42,863 nt of DNA from a virus, in the IMG/VR virus record IMGVR_UViG_3300037961_000404, positions 1 to 42,863 of that record. The stretch is one strand, 5' to 3'. Positions within the stretch are counted from its first letter, which is position 1, and every line of letters starts with the position of its first letter. The translations under genes were made by a program, and so were the position numbers. Below are positions 29,201 to 38,570 of the stretch, piece by piece. A model generated the notes under the pieces. That model did no database searches. It saw only the letters and a program-made list of their open reading frames with translations, and was not told where the DNA came from.

Positions 29201-30067
29201 TTCATCTGCAAATCTTTTAATCTCTCCGTACCCTTTACTAGCTACTTTACCTATACCTTTCATACCCACTACCATTCCACCTGCATGTAGAAAGTCTTGA
29301 GGAGTTGGTGCTCTACCTTCTAATACAGGAGCACCTATCCCAACCTCAGCAACTTCAGCCGCAGTTCTAGTTAGTAAACTAGCTCCTGCTTGTGTTAGAT
29401 ATGCATTAGTTGCCCCTGTCATACCACCTAACAATGCACCTTTGGCACCTGCTTTAACAGCTTTGCCTATATCTATTGTACCATCTGTTATCCCTTGCTG
29501 TAAAGCATCACTTGCTCCAGAGTATATACCTAAAGCACCTGCACCTGCACCTGCCTTAGTTGTAAATTCTACTGCTTTATTAGCTGATTGAGCCGCAACT
29601 TTTCTATTGGCTCCATTTTGTACTAGTTTTTTAAATACATATTTCTTTACAACCTCTTTACCTACTGTCTTTCCAAGTAGTCCACCTACTCCTCCAGTAC
29701 CAACAGTAGTAGCAAAATCTAAAGGAGCAAAGAAAGAAGATACGAAAGCACCTAAGTCTCCAATAATTCCGGGTTCATAACCAGACAAGTCAAACCTTTT
29801 GTTGCCTGTAGACATCTCGTAAGCCATACCTTGCAATGATTTATTGTAACCATCTTTAATAAAGTTAGGCATAGAGTCCCATAGATTAGTGTCTTGTTGA
29901 GTTGCAGGTTTATACTCTGTATCTTCTGAACTTAACTTATATTGTGGATATTGTTTTACTATATAGTTATAAGCTCCATCTGTGCTCATAGAATTTAAGA
30001 ATGGTGCTTTTGAAGAAAAGGCACTTACCAAATCTTGCTTTGACATATTTGGATTGAATTTAGCCAT
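26291..30067 (-). CDS. very large internal/ejection virion protein
   Basis: A 1258-residue protein, the last gene of the late unit. Residues about 85-290 hold Gly/Ala-rich hydrophobic segments (LLGKTVGKEVVKK, AGALGIYSGASDALQ) able to form membrane helices. The middle is charged and helical, and residues about 800-1100 include hydrophobic stretches (LAGAGFATGAIGL). It is like the large internal proteins that form a channel or travel with DNA, and the C-terminal half resembles large polyvalent-type phage proteins. No peptidoglycan hydrolase or polymerase motif is obvious. Its stop overlaps the helicase stop. Confidence 0.75.
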   Translation of the reverse strand: MAKFNPNMSKQDLVSAFSSKAPFLNSMSTDGAYNYIVKQYPQYKLSSEDTEYKPATQQDTNLWDSMPNFIKDGYNKSLQGMAYEMSTGNKRFDLSGYEPGIIGDLGAFVSSFFAPLDFATTVGTGGVGGLLGKTVGKEVVKKYVFKKLVQNGANRKVAAQSANKAVEFTTKAGAGAGALGIYSGASDALQQGITDGTIDIGKAVKAGAKGALLGGMTGATNAYLTQAGASLLTRTAAEVAEVGIGAPVLEGRAPTPQDFLHAGGMVVGMKGIGKVASKGYGEIKRFADEARMPEFRYEAIPKGAQGREEIYRARAELTASQRLGTEKLTQEWGRGDKQRGVIVTEGKDKIQFKSNDGTTKSYNRKWFFNNFSPTDRTNMSPKQRSISLDTDIRKLEKTLKHKKKVKQTNRAKFIEKTDQKKPINLSSLSNESKNKHLDNLKLELYAKQALDNLEKNGIRVIKPRVSMFMDKLLPEKVNKLFDIVRPAKNQGSVDPVRRAYIGLADEYLTSYRRLTAESHDLMQKAGFLNDKPTRAQVSALASKLGVSKSEASKNYWTLLSDAVENDVELQDVINYKEITDYLFNTAKQSGIDASGYFDRYIPRILKEEVAEAIFSDISNLANIAFKGAKESKDKVVRDRMTTYQQVVDMILEAKNNPEAWASKHKSEARFLNRIAKASMAKFESENTRRGMLSIIEEGGTLPYFNALSQLARETSGQLFRIDGNIERKRKLKLPNDFYERNSKKLLGIYSMNLSRRIAEVKHFGKKGEVSGALFRNASRGDEEIMKELHRHILGDIAYARDYNFNPSVKNFLNKAMEFETATKIGLGTASAMNLSQFTISSALSAGYWRFARGAYNYVTDKKFRAQVKASGADLYKYIDELTEISPKDSLSRKLVHKITDKSQFNRINSINNILAASTARVFVDDLVAVVSGNRNIFNPGQLGSKKWAKSTLLKMGIDPKEIRNGKVSESSMLNALSKFAIDTQLQKNILSDPLVLNRPTWKPFLQFKSFGYRQYNFIKDTLTHDAVNYNVLPMLRLAGAGFATGAIGLKAKEYMKYLVSGEQPYDPSEFLAKDGKEIIENIAAVGAFGFLGDFMSAALEEGRTYSQALKFLATPAFMSDIDMFLNSFIPALERDYQNYQGDFIKRVPARVLKLTGSPLLKDLAKRKDIGIGQTTLIDIPIETKGMRKDRLTFLRGRKKSAMLDKLIKAESKEAYAEVIKDVRNFNIAYPNYKINITDIDNKAIMKRKMQKWKKRREI

Positions 30068-31782
30068 TATATATTGTATTCCATATTGCTAAGTATTAAA
30101 CCTTTAAGTTCGTTTACAGGTATCTTTGTCCTCTTAGATAGTAAATCATAGAACCTTTGATTAAAGAAGTTATCTCTAAAGTCTCCAGATTCTAGTAGGT
30201 AAGGCTGAAGAAGGTCTATCATTTTTTTCTGTTCACTAGCTATTCTTCTTGCTAGTATACCTTTCTTATTTGTTTCTTTTTCAGAATCAGTAGCACGATA
30301 AGTTTTCTTTGCAGAGTCTAATTTTTTTAAACTATTAGAAATCCTTGAAGATAGCTGTTGAACATTTATGCTATCACCTTTATCTTCTCCTTGTCTTATT
30401 TTAATTAAACCAGAAGGAGATATAGGAGCATAGTTAACCCTTATTTTAGGTGTTCCGGGTCTTGAGGGAACAGTTGGTAAGTTAGACAAATCCTCCTGTC
30501 CAAACATCTCAAGTATCTCTCCTACATCTGCAGGAACATCTCCTGCCATTTCAGCACCTGCACTAGGAGGTGTTGTGTCTGGCCTTAATGTTTTAGCTTC
30601 AGCTTGTGCCATTCCCTCACCAGCTCTTTGTAAAAAAGCAGGAGGAACAGCAGAGCTTTCATCTAATTCTTCAGAGGTTGGGTCGTACCTATCTATATCT
30701 CTACCACTTAATAAAGATACATTCTCTACATTATCTCCACTAGCATTATTAACTGCTGTATCAACAGCGTCTTCAACTATCGTATCTGTTGCTTCATCTT
30801 CAGAGCTAAATGCTATATCATAATCATCATCTCTAAAAGGAACAGGCGTAGTTGACATTTGTTGAACTAGGCTTAGTGTTGGAAATGCACTAGCTAAAAA
30901 ATCCGCACTACCATCTTGAGTGCTACCTTCTTGAAATACATCTGGCACAAAACCTTGCTGTTCTATTCGACCATCTTGGCTTCTCTGTCCTCTTCCTACA
31001 ATCTGAGCGGCTTGAAGTTCAAATTTAGCTATATCAGCATCATATTTCTCTAAGTCTTTTTTTGCTTGATTATAACTCTCAGCCTCTTTTTTAGCATCCA
31101 TCATGAAAAATTTTTCTTGTAAATCATTTCTTTTTTTCTCTATTCTTCCTATTGTATTCACAAAATATGTTAATGCTCTTGCATCAGACGGAGTAATGTC
31201 TGGCTTGTCTTTTATATAAGAATCATTAAGAAAACCTCTGTAAGCTTGGTCATCACTTATAAATCTTCTAGCATCAGATATGTCCATTATGTTATTTGGA
31301 TTCCTACTATTGTACCTGTCCATAAACTCAGTAGCATTTTGCTCCTGCCTTGCTCCAAATTCTTTTCTACTTTGAAGATATGGTTTTAACCTAGCCTTAA
31401 CTTTTTCATCTGAAACATTTGCTAGAACAGATTCTACATTCATATCAGCAAGTGACTTTGAATCAGAATAAGAGAGTGCTAGCACTTGATCTATCTCACC
31501 CTTAGCTATATTATAGTTATCTCTAAAAGTGTCTTGTTCAAATTTATTTTTTTCTAAATTAAATTTACCTTCAGCCAAATTATTCTGAAACCTTTGCTGT
31601 CTAACTGAATCTCTATAACGCAAATCACTTTCTTCTTGTTGCCTTCTAGACAACTCTAGTCTAGCATCTGCTCTTTCTGATTCTCTTTTTCTTAGCTGAT
31701 ATTCAGGACTAGCATACTTTGATATTTCTTCTAAGAAAGTATCTAAACCTGTAGGTGCTTGTTGTAATATTACTCTTGCCAT
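30067..31782 (-). CDS. 571-residue coiled-coil internal virion protein
   Basis: Residues about 25-110 and 205-260 are strongly charged coiled coil (RKRESERADARLELSRRQQE; KRNDLQEKFFMMDAKKEAES). Residues about 300-440 are acidic and low complexity (EDEATDTIVEDAVDTAVNNA), and about 450-571 are mixed helical and basic. One-base overlap with the 1258-residue gene marks them as a pair. It may be a second internal or ejection protein. No enzyme motif is seen. Confidence 0.7.
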   Translation of the reverse strand: MARVILQQAPTGLDTFLEEISKYASPEYQLRKRESERADARLELSRRQQEESDLRYRDSVRQQRFQNNLAEGKFNLEKNKFEQDTFRDNYNIAKGEIDQVLALSYSDSKSLADMNVESVLANVSDEKVKARLKPYLQSRKEFGARQEQNATEFMDRYNSRNPNNIMDISDARRFISDDQAYRGFLNDSYIKDKPDITPSDARALTYFVNTIGRIEKKRNDLQEKFFMMDAKKEAESYNQAKKDLEKYDADIAKFELQAAQIVGRGQRSQDGRIEQQGFVPDVFQEGSTQDGSADFLASAFPTLSLVQQMSTTPVPFRDDDYDIAFSSEDEATDTIVEDAVDTAVNNASGDNVENVSLLSGRDIDRYDPTSEELDESSAVPPAFLQRAGEGMAQAEAKTLRPDTTPPSAGAEMAGDVPADVGEILEMFGQEDLSNLPTVPSRPGTPKIRVNYAPISPSGLIKIRQGEDKGDSINVQQLSSRISNSLKKLDSAKKTYRATDSEKETNKKGILARRIASEQKKMIDLLQPYLLESGDFRDNFFNQRFYDLLSKRTKIPVNELKGLILSNMEYNI

Positions 31783-31804
31783 TATTTAATCCTTATGTTT
31801 ATTA

Positions 31805-32923
31805 TCAAGGGCCAAAAGGGTCTCCTTGGTTAGGGTCATCTCCACCTAAGGGGTCTCCAAAATTTGGGTCTGAGCCTTCTTGACCTTGAACCAGCTCCCA
31901 CATATTACCATTCCAGCTATAGTTTAAACCATCTGGGCCTTTAACTGTCTGCCCAACTGATTGGCCAGCGTAATTAGGGCTTCCTTGAGGCCCGTAATTA
32001 AGAGGGTTAGGGTCAACTGGTTGCGGAGTTCCATAAGGATTATCTTCTGTAAAATCCATTAGGTTTTCTTCAGCATCTGCTAAGTATCTTAAAGCATCTT
32101 CTTGTTCACGCCTTAGTGTATCTGTTAAAGATTGCTCAGTTCTAGTTTCATAATCTCTTATTATTCCTCTACTAGCTAAACTATCTCCTTTAAATAAAGA
32201 ACCAGCAGTCTGTTGTTGTAATTTCATTAATTGATTTCTAGCATCAGCTCCGAATCTATCTCTATCTTCTAAAAACTCACTTACATCTGGAGTCCCATAT
32301 AACCTTTCAAACTCTGCTCTTTTTTCATCATCCCCTATAAATTTACCAAATTGCTGTTGATAATCTTGTGCACTCATGCTACCATAACCACCATTTTGAA
32401 AACTCTGTGCTCCTTTCATATTACTAGAATCTGCTCTATCTCTATAATAACTATTTGCTACTTGCATTAGAGCATTTAAAGCATCTTCATTGCTCATTAT
32501 CATCCCAGCTTCTTGTGCATCAGACAAAGCTTGCTTTCTATTCTTTGCATTTCTAATCTGCATTAGTGGAGCCATATCTTCAAAACCAGATAAAGCTTTT
32601 GCTAGTTCATCTACAACTCCTATGCTGTAGTTACTATCGTCTTTACTCATGATAGGTTTAATTCCACCTTTGTTCATCATAGCAGATTGTCTAGTCATAT
32701 CAGTATTTCTTTGCACATTTAGAGTATTTAGTGCCAACAACTCATCTATTGCAGAGTGACCATGTTGACCTTGTGGTACTAATCCACCTCCCATATACCC
32801 TAATCTATCTGCATTATTTATCATGTCCATTGTATTCTTTCCTAGTTTATCTACAGCCTCTTTACGAACAACATACTCTCCGCTTTTAAGCATAACTGGG
32901 CCTATATTATCTGATTGTGCCAT
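31805..32923 (-). CDS. 372-residue virion-associated protein with GEYVV motif
   Basis: Residues about 8-50 contain GPVMLKSGEYVVRKEAVDKL and INNADRLGYMGGGLVPQGQ. The first is like a motif seen near the end of tape-measure proteins and in several marine phage structural proteins; YMGGG recurs in the next gene. The middle is helical and charged. The end is a Gly/Pro/Asn/Asp-rich tail (GDPLGGDDPNQGDPFGP). A virion role is likely; the exact one is unknown. Confidence 0.65.
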   Translation of the reverse strand: MAQSDNIGPVMLKSGEYVVRKEAVDKLGKNTMDMINNADRLGYMGGGLVPQGQHGHSAIDELLALNTLNVQRNTDMTRQSAMMNKGGIKPIMSKDDSNYSIGVVDELAKALSGFEDMAPLMQIRNAKNRKQALSDAQEAGMIMSNEDALNALMQVANSYYRDRADSSNMKGAQSFQNGGYGSMSAQDYQQQFGKFIGDDEKRAEFERLYGTPDVSEFLEDRDRFGADARNQLMKLQQQTAGSLFKGDSLASRGIIRDYETRTEQSLTDTLRREQEDALRYLADAEENLMDFTEDNPYGTPQPVDPNPLNYGPQGSPNYAGQSVGQTVKGPDGLNYSWNGNMWELVQGQEGSDPNFGDPLGGDDPNQGDPFGP

Positions 32924-34035
32924 TATACTATTCTCCTTTTAAAAGGCATCATGTCTATCAATCCTCTTCCCATAGTCATTCCACCACCCATATATCCATA
33001 CTTCTTTTTCTTCTTAGCCATGCCACCATACATGTACATATCCATCATACCACCTCCCATATAGTCATCCATCATTCCACCTTTCATCATGTAACCCATA
33101 CGATTTCTAACTGCCTCAGGTAGCTTTGCTAAACCTCTGTTGCCTTCAGGTACTTGTTTTAGCTGACCGCCTTTAGCATACTTAGGCATCATGCCTCCTG
33201 CCATTAAACCAGCTAAGTCCATACTTTGATTAGGCATTCCATAGCCTAGCATGTCCTCCATAAAATATTGTCTTGCAGAATCTGGAGTGTTTGTTGAGTA
33301 CCCTAAATTTCCTAATATTTCATTTGGGTCTAGTTGGTCTATTGCAAACCTAGTTTCTATATTAGATGGTATAAATCCAGAGGTATCTATTGATGGTGCT
33401 TCTAAATTTACACCACCTGTTAATCCTTCTCCACCAAATAACTTAGGTGCTTTACTTGGTATTGCCCCAGTATCTAAGCTAGGAGTATCTGTAAGGCCTA
33501 GTGACCCAGTTGCGGCTTTTCCAGACAAAGCTCTTTTACCATATTCTCCTAAACCAGACATCAAAGCTGTACTAGCAAAAGTTCCTAAGGCTCTACCAGC
33601 AGACCCTTCTCCTAAGCTTTCTCTATAATCTTCTATATCTTGCTTTGCCTTAGTTCCAAAACCTGTGCTTTCTCCAGCTTCTACATCCTCTGCTGTAACA
33701 TCTCCTAGTTTTTCTCCTGCAAACTTACCAACTCCAGCTAAAGCTCCTTTAAGTAAAGCTGATGTTACTAAACCTGCTCCGGGTGCAACAATATTAAGCA
33801 GAGCTGGAGCCGCAAGACTTAAAAGACCTGCTCCTGCTTTACCAAAACCTAAAATTCTATCTCTTGCACTAGTTGCTTTTGTTGACATATCTTCAAGCTG
33901 GTCTTGTAAATTTCTATAGCCTCTGCTAAGACCAGCACCACCTATTATGGCTCTGGCTCCTCTACCTCCTCTTTGGTAGGACATGGGCATATTACGACCG
34001 CCTCCCATATAATCTTTAAGTGTATTGTATTTCAT
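32923..34035 (-). CDS. 370-residue Gly/Met-rich virion protein
   Basis: Begins MKYNTLKDYMGGGRNMPMSY. Residues about 75-130 are a hydrophobic Ala/Gly segment that could insert in a membrane (GLLSLAAPALLNIVAPGAGL). The last 90 residues are unusual, with repeated GGxM, YMGGG and MMxGG units (KGGMMDDYMGGGMMDMYMYG, AKKKKKYGYMGGG). Such Gly-Met tails occur in uncharacterised marine phage proteins. It may be an internal protein that changes shape or inserts into membrane during ejection. That is inference. Confidence 0.65.
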   Translation of the reverse strand: MKYNTLKDYMGGGRNMPMSYQRGGRGARAIIGGAGLSRGYRNLQDQLEDMSTKATSARDRILGFGKAGAGLLSLAAPALLNIVAPGAGLVTSALLKGALAGVGKFAGEKLGDVTAEDVEAGESTGFGTKAKQDIEDYRESLGEGSAGRALGTFASTALMSGLGEYGKRALSGKAATGSLGLTDTPSLDTGAIPSKAPKLFGGEGLTGGVNLEAPSIDTSGFIPSNIETRFAIDQLDPNEILGNLGYSTNTPDSARQYFMEDMLGYGMPNQSMDLAGLMAGGMMPKYAKGGQLKQVPEGNRGLAKLPEAVRNRMGYMMKGGMMDDYMGGGMMDMYMYGGMAKKKKKYGYMGGGMTMGRGLIDMMPFKRRIV

Positions 34036-34044
34036 AATATTCCC

Positions 34045-34716
34045 TTAAATTGTAACTTCTGTTTTCCAAACTGATGTAGCAAAAAACTCTTTAGCAGAAG
34101 TAGTTATGCCTGCATCAGAAGCAGTTATAGATATAAAAGCAACATCATTTGGCTCTATAACTGGTGAATTATTCCAGTCTGTTTGATTAATAGTAATGAT
34201 AGTGTTATCAACTGTAGTTGTACTGTATGTAAAATTACAAACCTCATCTACAGTATCGTCACCATCGTCAATTTTTTTAATTTTAAAAAGTATGTCATCA
34301 GCATTGTCTTCTATAATTGGTATCCTAAATAGTATTTTATGGCATATCATTTTAAATGGACTTAAAAATCCTACACTACTTCTTGTTGATGTCAACTCAT
34401 CAGCACTAGCCCAAGGTAAATAAACCTCACTTGCATCTAAATCCACATTAAAATTATGCATAAAAGTTCTATAGTCAATAAAAGACTGAGTATATTTTAA
34501 TCTTCTAGTAGTTAAAGTTCTCTCTACAAACTGGTCTCCATTGTCAGATAAAAATGTTTTATAAAGCTTACCTCTCTGCTTTCTCACCATTGCTAACTGT
34601 CTATTAGGACTTAATGTAAAGGTAGTTGTACCTTCTGGTGTACCTCTAGTTACAGGTGCGGATGTATCTAAAGAACCACCCTTTGAATTTGTTAATCTTC
34701 TTATATCTCTCTGCAC
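34045..34716 (-). CDS. 223-residue virion-associated hypothetical
   Basis: Starts MQRDIRRLTNSKGGSLDTSA. Predicted beta-rich (TTFTLSPNRQLAMVRKQRGK; DNTIITINQTDWNNSPVIEP). One-base overlap with the 979-residue tail protein ties it to the neck/tail genes. It could be a tail-tip or head-completion protein. No recognised family. Confidence 0.6.
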   Translation of the reverse strand: MQRDIRRLTNSKGGSLDTSAPVTRGTPEGTTTFTLSPNRQLAMVRKQRGKLYKTFLSDNGDQFVERTLTTRRLKYTQSFIDYRTFMHNFNVDLDASEVYLPWASADELTSTRSSVGFLSPFKMICHKILFRIPIIEDNADDILFKIKKIDDGDDTVDEVCNFTYSTTTVDNTIITINQTDWNNSPVIEPNDVAFISITASDAGITTSAKEFFATSVWKTEVTI

Positions 34717-37655
34717 TATGCCGCCCTCTTTCTAAGAGTTCTATATTCTATCACTATATCATTCAAAGCAAACTTAGAATCTTCAGCTAAACTATCAAAA
34801 TTAAATCTAAATGCTATGCTTTGAAATGGATTAATTGGATTGTCAGCACTACCCCCCTGACCTACAACAGGTATCTTAATGGTATTATAGTATGTTTGAG
34901 ATGCATGAGTTTGAGGAATAGTAGAACCTGTTGCATTTAGAACAACCCAAGTTCCGTTATTGTTAACCATATACTCAATCTCAGAATCGTTGATAGCTGT
35001 GCTACCGCTATGCCTATAATTTATATACATATTGTAAACTTTCTTACTTAAACCCGGTTCTCCAAAATCTAAGTCTGGAGTTTGCAATCTATAGTAGGTA
35101 TGTGCTTGCTCAGTAGTTTGATGATGAGTCAATATTACTTTACCTGTACCAGCTCCATTTACATTTGTTGTGTCTGTGTCATAAGCAACTATAAGCTGTC
35201 CTTGACTGTCGTTTACCATGTTAGATATATGTGCATCGTAAGTATCACCTAAAGTAAAACTAGCATTATTTGTATTTGGAGCGGCATCTTTGCCAAAGTA
35301 CCAACTCTTGTATCTAAAATCATAGTAAAAAGCGTCTTCAGCATCTAAAGCTTTGTCTATAAATATAGCTTGTTTTGTTTCTGGTATATACCCTACAACA
35401 GCGTTAGAAAAATTTGACCATCCTACTCCAGATATAAGCGTTTGACCTGTGTCTGCTATCTTTCCTTCGGTTAAATTAGCAACAGAAGAGCCATCAAATA
35501 AATATGCACCATTTTTATTTGCCCACAATATCCCATATTCTGTATTGCAAACAGAGTAGGGAAACTGCACACCTGCATACGAAACCGTTTGTTCTAGAAA
35601 CCAACCAGCAGGAGATACTGAAGCTATGTTTAATATTTGAAGTGTTCTTTGTTTAAAAGCAAGCAACCTATCTGCATAAAAAGCTAAGCAACTATAATCT
35701 TCTCCATCTCCTTTAGTAACATCTAATTTGTTATGAACTGGGAATGTATCATATTTGTCTATCTCACTAAACATTATACGGTCTCCAAAGTGCTCAAACG
35801 ATGTGCTTTCTGAAGCAGAACCAATCTCGCCAGTATCATATTTCACATTCGCAACAAAAGCCCTTGAGCCTGCTACTACTGCTGTTTTATAACCAGAACC
35901 TGTTTGACCAAAGGCTATCTGCTTAGTTGATGGAGAAAAACCATTTAATAAAACATAGTCTTCTATATTAGGCCTAGAAGATTTTAAATTAAAATTACCC
36001 GTAGTAGTTGTGTCTGATATTCTAAATTCTCCTGAACCATCTGCTTTCCAAGGATAATACTCATCTCCTAAATGAACTCTAGCTCCATCCTTAATACTTA
36101 TATCAACAAATAAAATCCATTCATCGTTACTACCTGCTTCTCTTATATATATTCTACCACCACTTAATCTTCTTGGGTAATTACTACTTGAGCTTGTACC
36201 TGTTGTATTTGCATAAACATTTATATCGAACTTCTTACCATCATCATGCGTAAATGAACCACCTGTAAACTCTTGTATCAAAGATTCTTGATTGCCGTCA
36301 TATATAAAAGTACCACCAAACTCATAATCCTTGCCTTCCCATTCTCCATCTTCTGTGCTTTTTGCTACACATAACCCCCAACCTGCTCCTCCAGCTACAT
36401 TATACTCAGCCGTTCCATTTAAAGAAGCCCCACCAGTTCTTTTGCATGCAGTAGGTCTTGCTAAGGTATTGTCTTCTTCATACATGTTAGGTTCTACAGA
36501 AGTTCCTACTATACCACTACTTAATAAAAATTGGTCTCTTTCTATATGCCCATACCATTTAGGTGTTGATTCGTTTCTATGGTTACCGTCAGCTACTCTT
36601 AATGAATTGTTTGCATAATAAAAAACAAACTCTGGCTTTTCATTTCCATCAGCTTCATTTAAAACTGTCACAGCATCTGTTGTAAAAGCATCATTGCTGT
36701 CAACATAAATATCTACTTTACCATCATCAACATTTCCTAATGCTAAAAAGAAGTCACCAACAAAACCTGTTCTTTTAAATGATATTTCTGTATTATTTGC
36801 GACAATTTCATCTACCAAAGTTTCTTCTACTAGTAGTAATTGAGTTCCAGACAATCCACCACTTGCTTCAAAAGTACTTTTAAAAGAAAAAGTTTTATCA
36901 CTTACACTTGCAGTTGTCGCATGAGAAATAGTAAAAGATGAACCTGAACCGGTTTTAGTTGAAATTTTTACAGTTTCATTACTGTCTATACCTACACCTT
37001 CTATAACCATTCCAACTAATATGTTATCATTAGGAGAAGTTGGAGTTATGGTTGTGCTACCACTAGAAAAATTAAAGTTTTGCGTGATTCCATTTGAAGC
37101 GTAAAATTCTGTACCGCTTACTAAACTGGTTGGCACACTAGCAACGGTAAAAGTTCCATTGTTTGCTGAATTTGACGCACCTGAAATAACTATTTTTACA
37201 GGTAATCCAGTTGAATTTGGTGGAATTATATTATTTTCAGTAAAGAAATTTTGGTCATTTACAAATATTTTATTTCCACTATGAAATACAATAGCATACC
37301 TATTGTTTCCATCTGGGTTTGAGCCATCTACTAATACATGGTCAGCTCCAGTCTGGTCTAATCCGTTTGCCCTTGCTAAAAAACCCCTAACTCCAACAGG
37401 GTCATCTGCTTCAAAGTAATGTAAGCCATATCCGGGATTTAAAGATGCTGTATGCACAGGAACCGTATTCTGACTTAGTGTCAATGCTGAACCATCGGTT
37501 GCTGTGTGCCATTCTGAGCGTGGTATCAACTCTCCATTCTTAGAAACATTCCAATTTATACACTCTGCAGACTCACCAACAGCTAAATCTCTAGGGTTCT
37601 TTACGTTATTAATCCCTCTTCCGAAGTTGTTTAATGTAAAAAATCTTTTTGGCAT
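34716..37655 (-). CDS. 979-residue tail/neck beta-propeller-like protein
   Basis: Begins MPKRFFTLNNFGRGINNVKN with CINWNVSKNGELIPRSEW, the opening usual for podovirus tail-tube or stabilisation proteins that bind the portal. The region about 600-760 resembles propeller blades (RLLAFKQRTLQILNIASVSP; YGILWANKNGAYLFDGSSV). A Ser/Thr/Asn-rich beta segment (about 150-300) may be an inserted Ig-like or adhesin domain, which would explain the large size. It follows the endolysin gene with no gap. Tail role is well supported; the precise family is not fixed. Confidence 0.75.
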   Translation of the reverse strand: MPKRFFTLNNFGRGINNVKNPRDLAVGESAECINWNVSKNGELIPRSEWHTATDGSALTLSQNTVPVHTASLNPGYGLHYFEADDPVGVRGFLARANGLDQTGADHVLVDGSNPDGNNRYAIVFHSGNKIFVNDQNFFTENNIIPPNSTGLPVKIVISGASNSANNGTFTVASVPTSLVSGTEFYASNGITQNFNFSSGSTTITPTSPNDNILVGMVIEGVGIDSNETVKISTKTGSGSSFTISHATTASVSDKTFSFKSTFEASGGLSGTQLLLVEETLVDEIVANNTEISFKRTGFVGDFFLALGNVDDGKVDIYVDSNDAFTTDAVTVLNEADGNEKPEFVFYYANNSLRVADGNHRNESTPKWYGHIERDQFLLSSGIVGTSVEPNMYEEDNTLARPTACKRTGGASLNGTAEYNVAGGAGWGLCVAKSTEDGEWEGKDYEFGGTFIYDGNQESLIQEFTGGSFTHDDGKKFDINVYANTTGTSSSSNYPRRLSGGRIYIREAGSNDEWILFVDISIKDGARVHLGDEYYPWKADGSGEFRISDTTTTGNFNLKSSRPNIEDYVLLNGFSPSTKQIAFGQTGSGYKTAVVAGSRAFVANVKYDTGEIGSASESTSFEHFGDRIMFSEIDKYDTFPVHNKLDVTKGDGEDYSCLAFYADRLLAFKQRTLQILNIASVSPAGWFLEQTVSYAGVQFPYSVCNTEYGILWANKNGAYLFDGSSVANLTEGKIADTGQTLISGVGWSNFSNAVVGYIPETKQAIFIDKALDAEDAFYYDFRYKSWYFGKDAAPNTNNASFTLGDTYDAHISNMVNDSQGQLIVAYDTDTTNVNGAGTGKVILTHHQTTEQAHTYYRLQTPDLDFGEPGLSKKVYNMYINYRHSGSTAINDSEIEYMVNNNGTWVVLNATGSTIPQTHASQTYYNTIKIPVVGQGGSADNPINPFQSIAFRFNFDSLAEDSKFALNDIVIEYRTLRKRAA

Positions 37656-38036
37656 TTAATCTCTTATTTCTATATGAACTAAGTCATCAAAGCCATTGTC
37701 TTTTACATCTCCATCACTATCCCAATCACCACCCCATCTTATCTTTAGACCTAGTTGATGAGCTATACCTCTTATCATTCCACCCATATAGTGAAATCCA
37801 TCTCTATTTTTCCAGTCTATTGGATAGGGAGCTAAATCTACCGCCTTACCCTCCATGTGCCTTGAATACTTTACTTTCGTGGCTCCCTTTTCCAATAACT
37901 CTTTTTGTCTTTCTTCACTTCGTAAACCTTCTATAATAGTAACATCCATTATCTTAATCAACTCATCTAATACTTTGATAAGTCTATGGTCTACACCTTT
38001 TAATCTTTCTTTACTTCTTTTACCAAACTTAGGCAT
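37656..38036 (-). CDS. M15 endolysin (L-Ala-D-Glu / D,D-peptidase type)
   Basis: A 126-residue zinc peptidase matching the T5-type M15 endolysins. The motif SRHMEGKAVDLAP provides the zinc ligands His60 and Asp67, and LVHIEIR the third (His121), with Asp118 a likely catalytic base and GLRS (37-40) near the N-terminal substrate site. It would cut peptide stems of peptidoglycan to free progeny. It has no signal peptide, so it needs a holin. Small membrane proteins at 39075-39858 are the candidates. Confidence 0.9.
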   Translation of the reverse strand: MPKFGKRSKERLKGVDHRLIKVLDELIKIMDVTIIEGLRSEERQKELLEKGATKVKYSRHMEGKAVDLAPYPIDWKNRDGFHYMGGMIRGIAHQLGLKIRWGGDWDSDGDVKDNGFDDLVHIEIRD

Positions 38037-38409
38037 TGCGAACCTTCCTTGCTACTGATTTACTATATTTAGCTTTTCTTTTTCCTGAGGCAGATGCTTT
38101 TCTTTTTGCTCTATTTGTAGCACTCTTTTGACTAGGACTTAGACTTTTTCTAACTGATTCAGGTAAGTAACGACCACGTTTTTTCTTAGGTTTTTTCTTG
38201 TCTCCCTTGCTAACGTAATCCCATTTTTGCTTAGACCATTTAGATAGTTTATTGCTAGAGGTTTTTTTACCAGAGTACCTACCACCTGCTTGTTTGTAGT
38301 ACTTAACTGCAAGTTGCATAGCTCTAGCTGAGTGCCCACCCATCTTAGCTCTTGCTCTTGCCTTAGCCCTAGCCCACTTAGCAGGGTCTTTTTTCTTAGC
38401 CGTTGCCAT
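38029..38409 (-). CDS. very basic DUF5872-like protein
   Basis: A 126-residue protein, over a third Lys/Arg (MATAKKKDPAKWARAKARAR; KKPKKKRGRYLPESVRKSLS). The KWSKQKWDYVSKGDKKKPKK and GRYLPESVRKSL pattern matches DUF5872, a small domain found in marine phages and large DNA viruses. It probably binds phage DNA or RNA, perhaps in the packaged genome. It overlaps the endolysin by eight bases and follows another small basic gene by one-base overlap. Confidence 0.7.
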   Translation of the reverse strand: MATAKKKDPAKWARAKARARAKMGGHSARAMQLAVKYYKQAGGRYSGKKTSSNKLSKWSKQKWDYVSKGDKKKPKKKRGRYLPESVRKSLSPSQKSATNRAKRKASASGKRKAKYSKSVARKVRNA

Positions 38410-38570
38410 TATTTCTTTTTTGGCTTAGCGTGTTTCATTTGTACTTTGAAGTCAGCCATTATACTAGCTCCTTTATGAGCTTTAAACTTACCACTATGCT
38501 TCATAAGTTTGTAACTTGAGCCAGACTTCATCCAATGATAACCTTTAGGTGCTCTTACTTTTTTATTCAT
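38409..38570 (-). CDS. 53-residue basic hypothetical
   Basis: Coding for MNKKVRAPKGYHWMKSGSSY and then KLMKHSGKFKAHKGASIMAD and a Lys-rich end. The KAPKGYHWMKSG-like opening is familiar from marine phage mini-proteins. It overlaps the previous gene by four bases and the DUF5872-like gene by one, which supports it as real. Probably nucleic-acid or capsid binding; unproven. Confidence 0.65.
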   Translation of the reverse strand: MNKKVRAPKGYHWMKSGSSYKLMKHSGKFKAHKGASIMADFKVQMKHAKPKKK

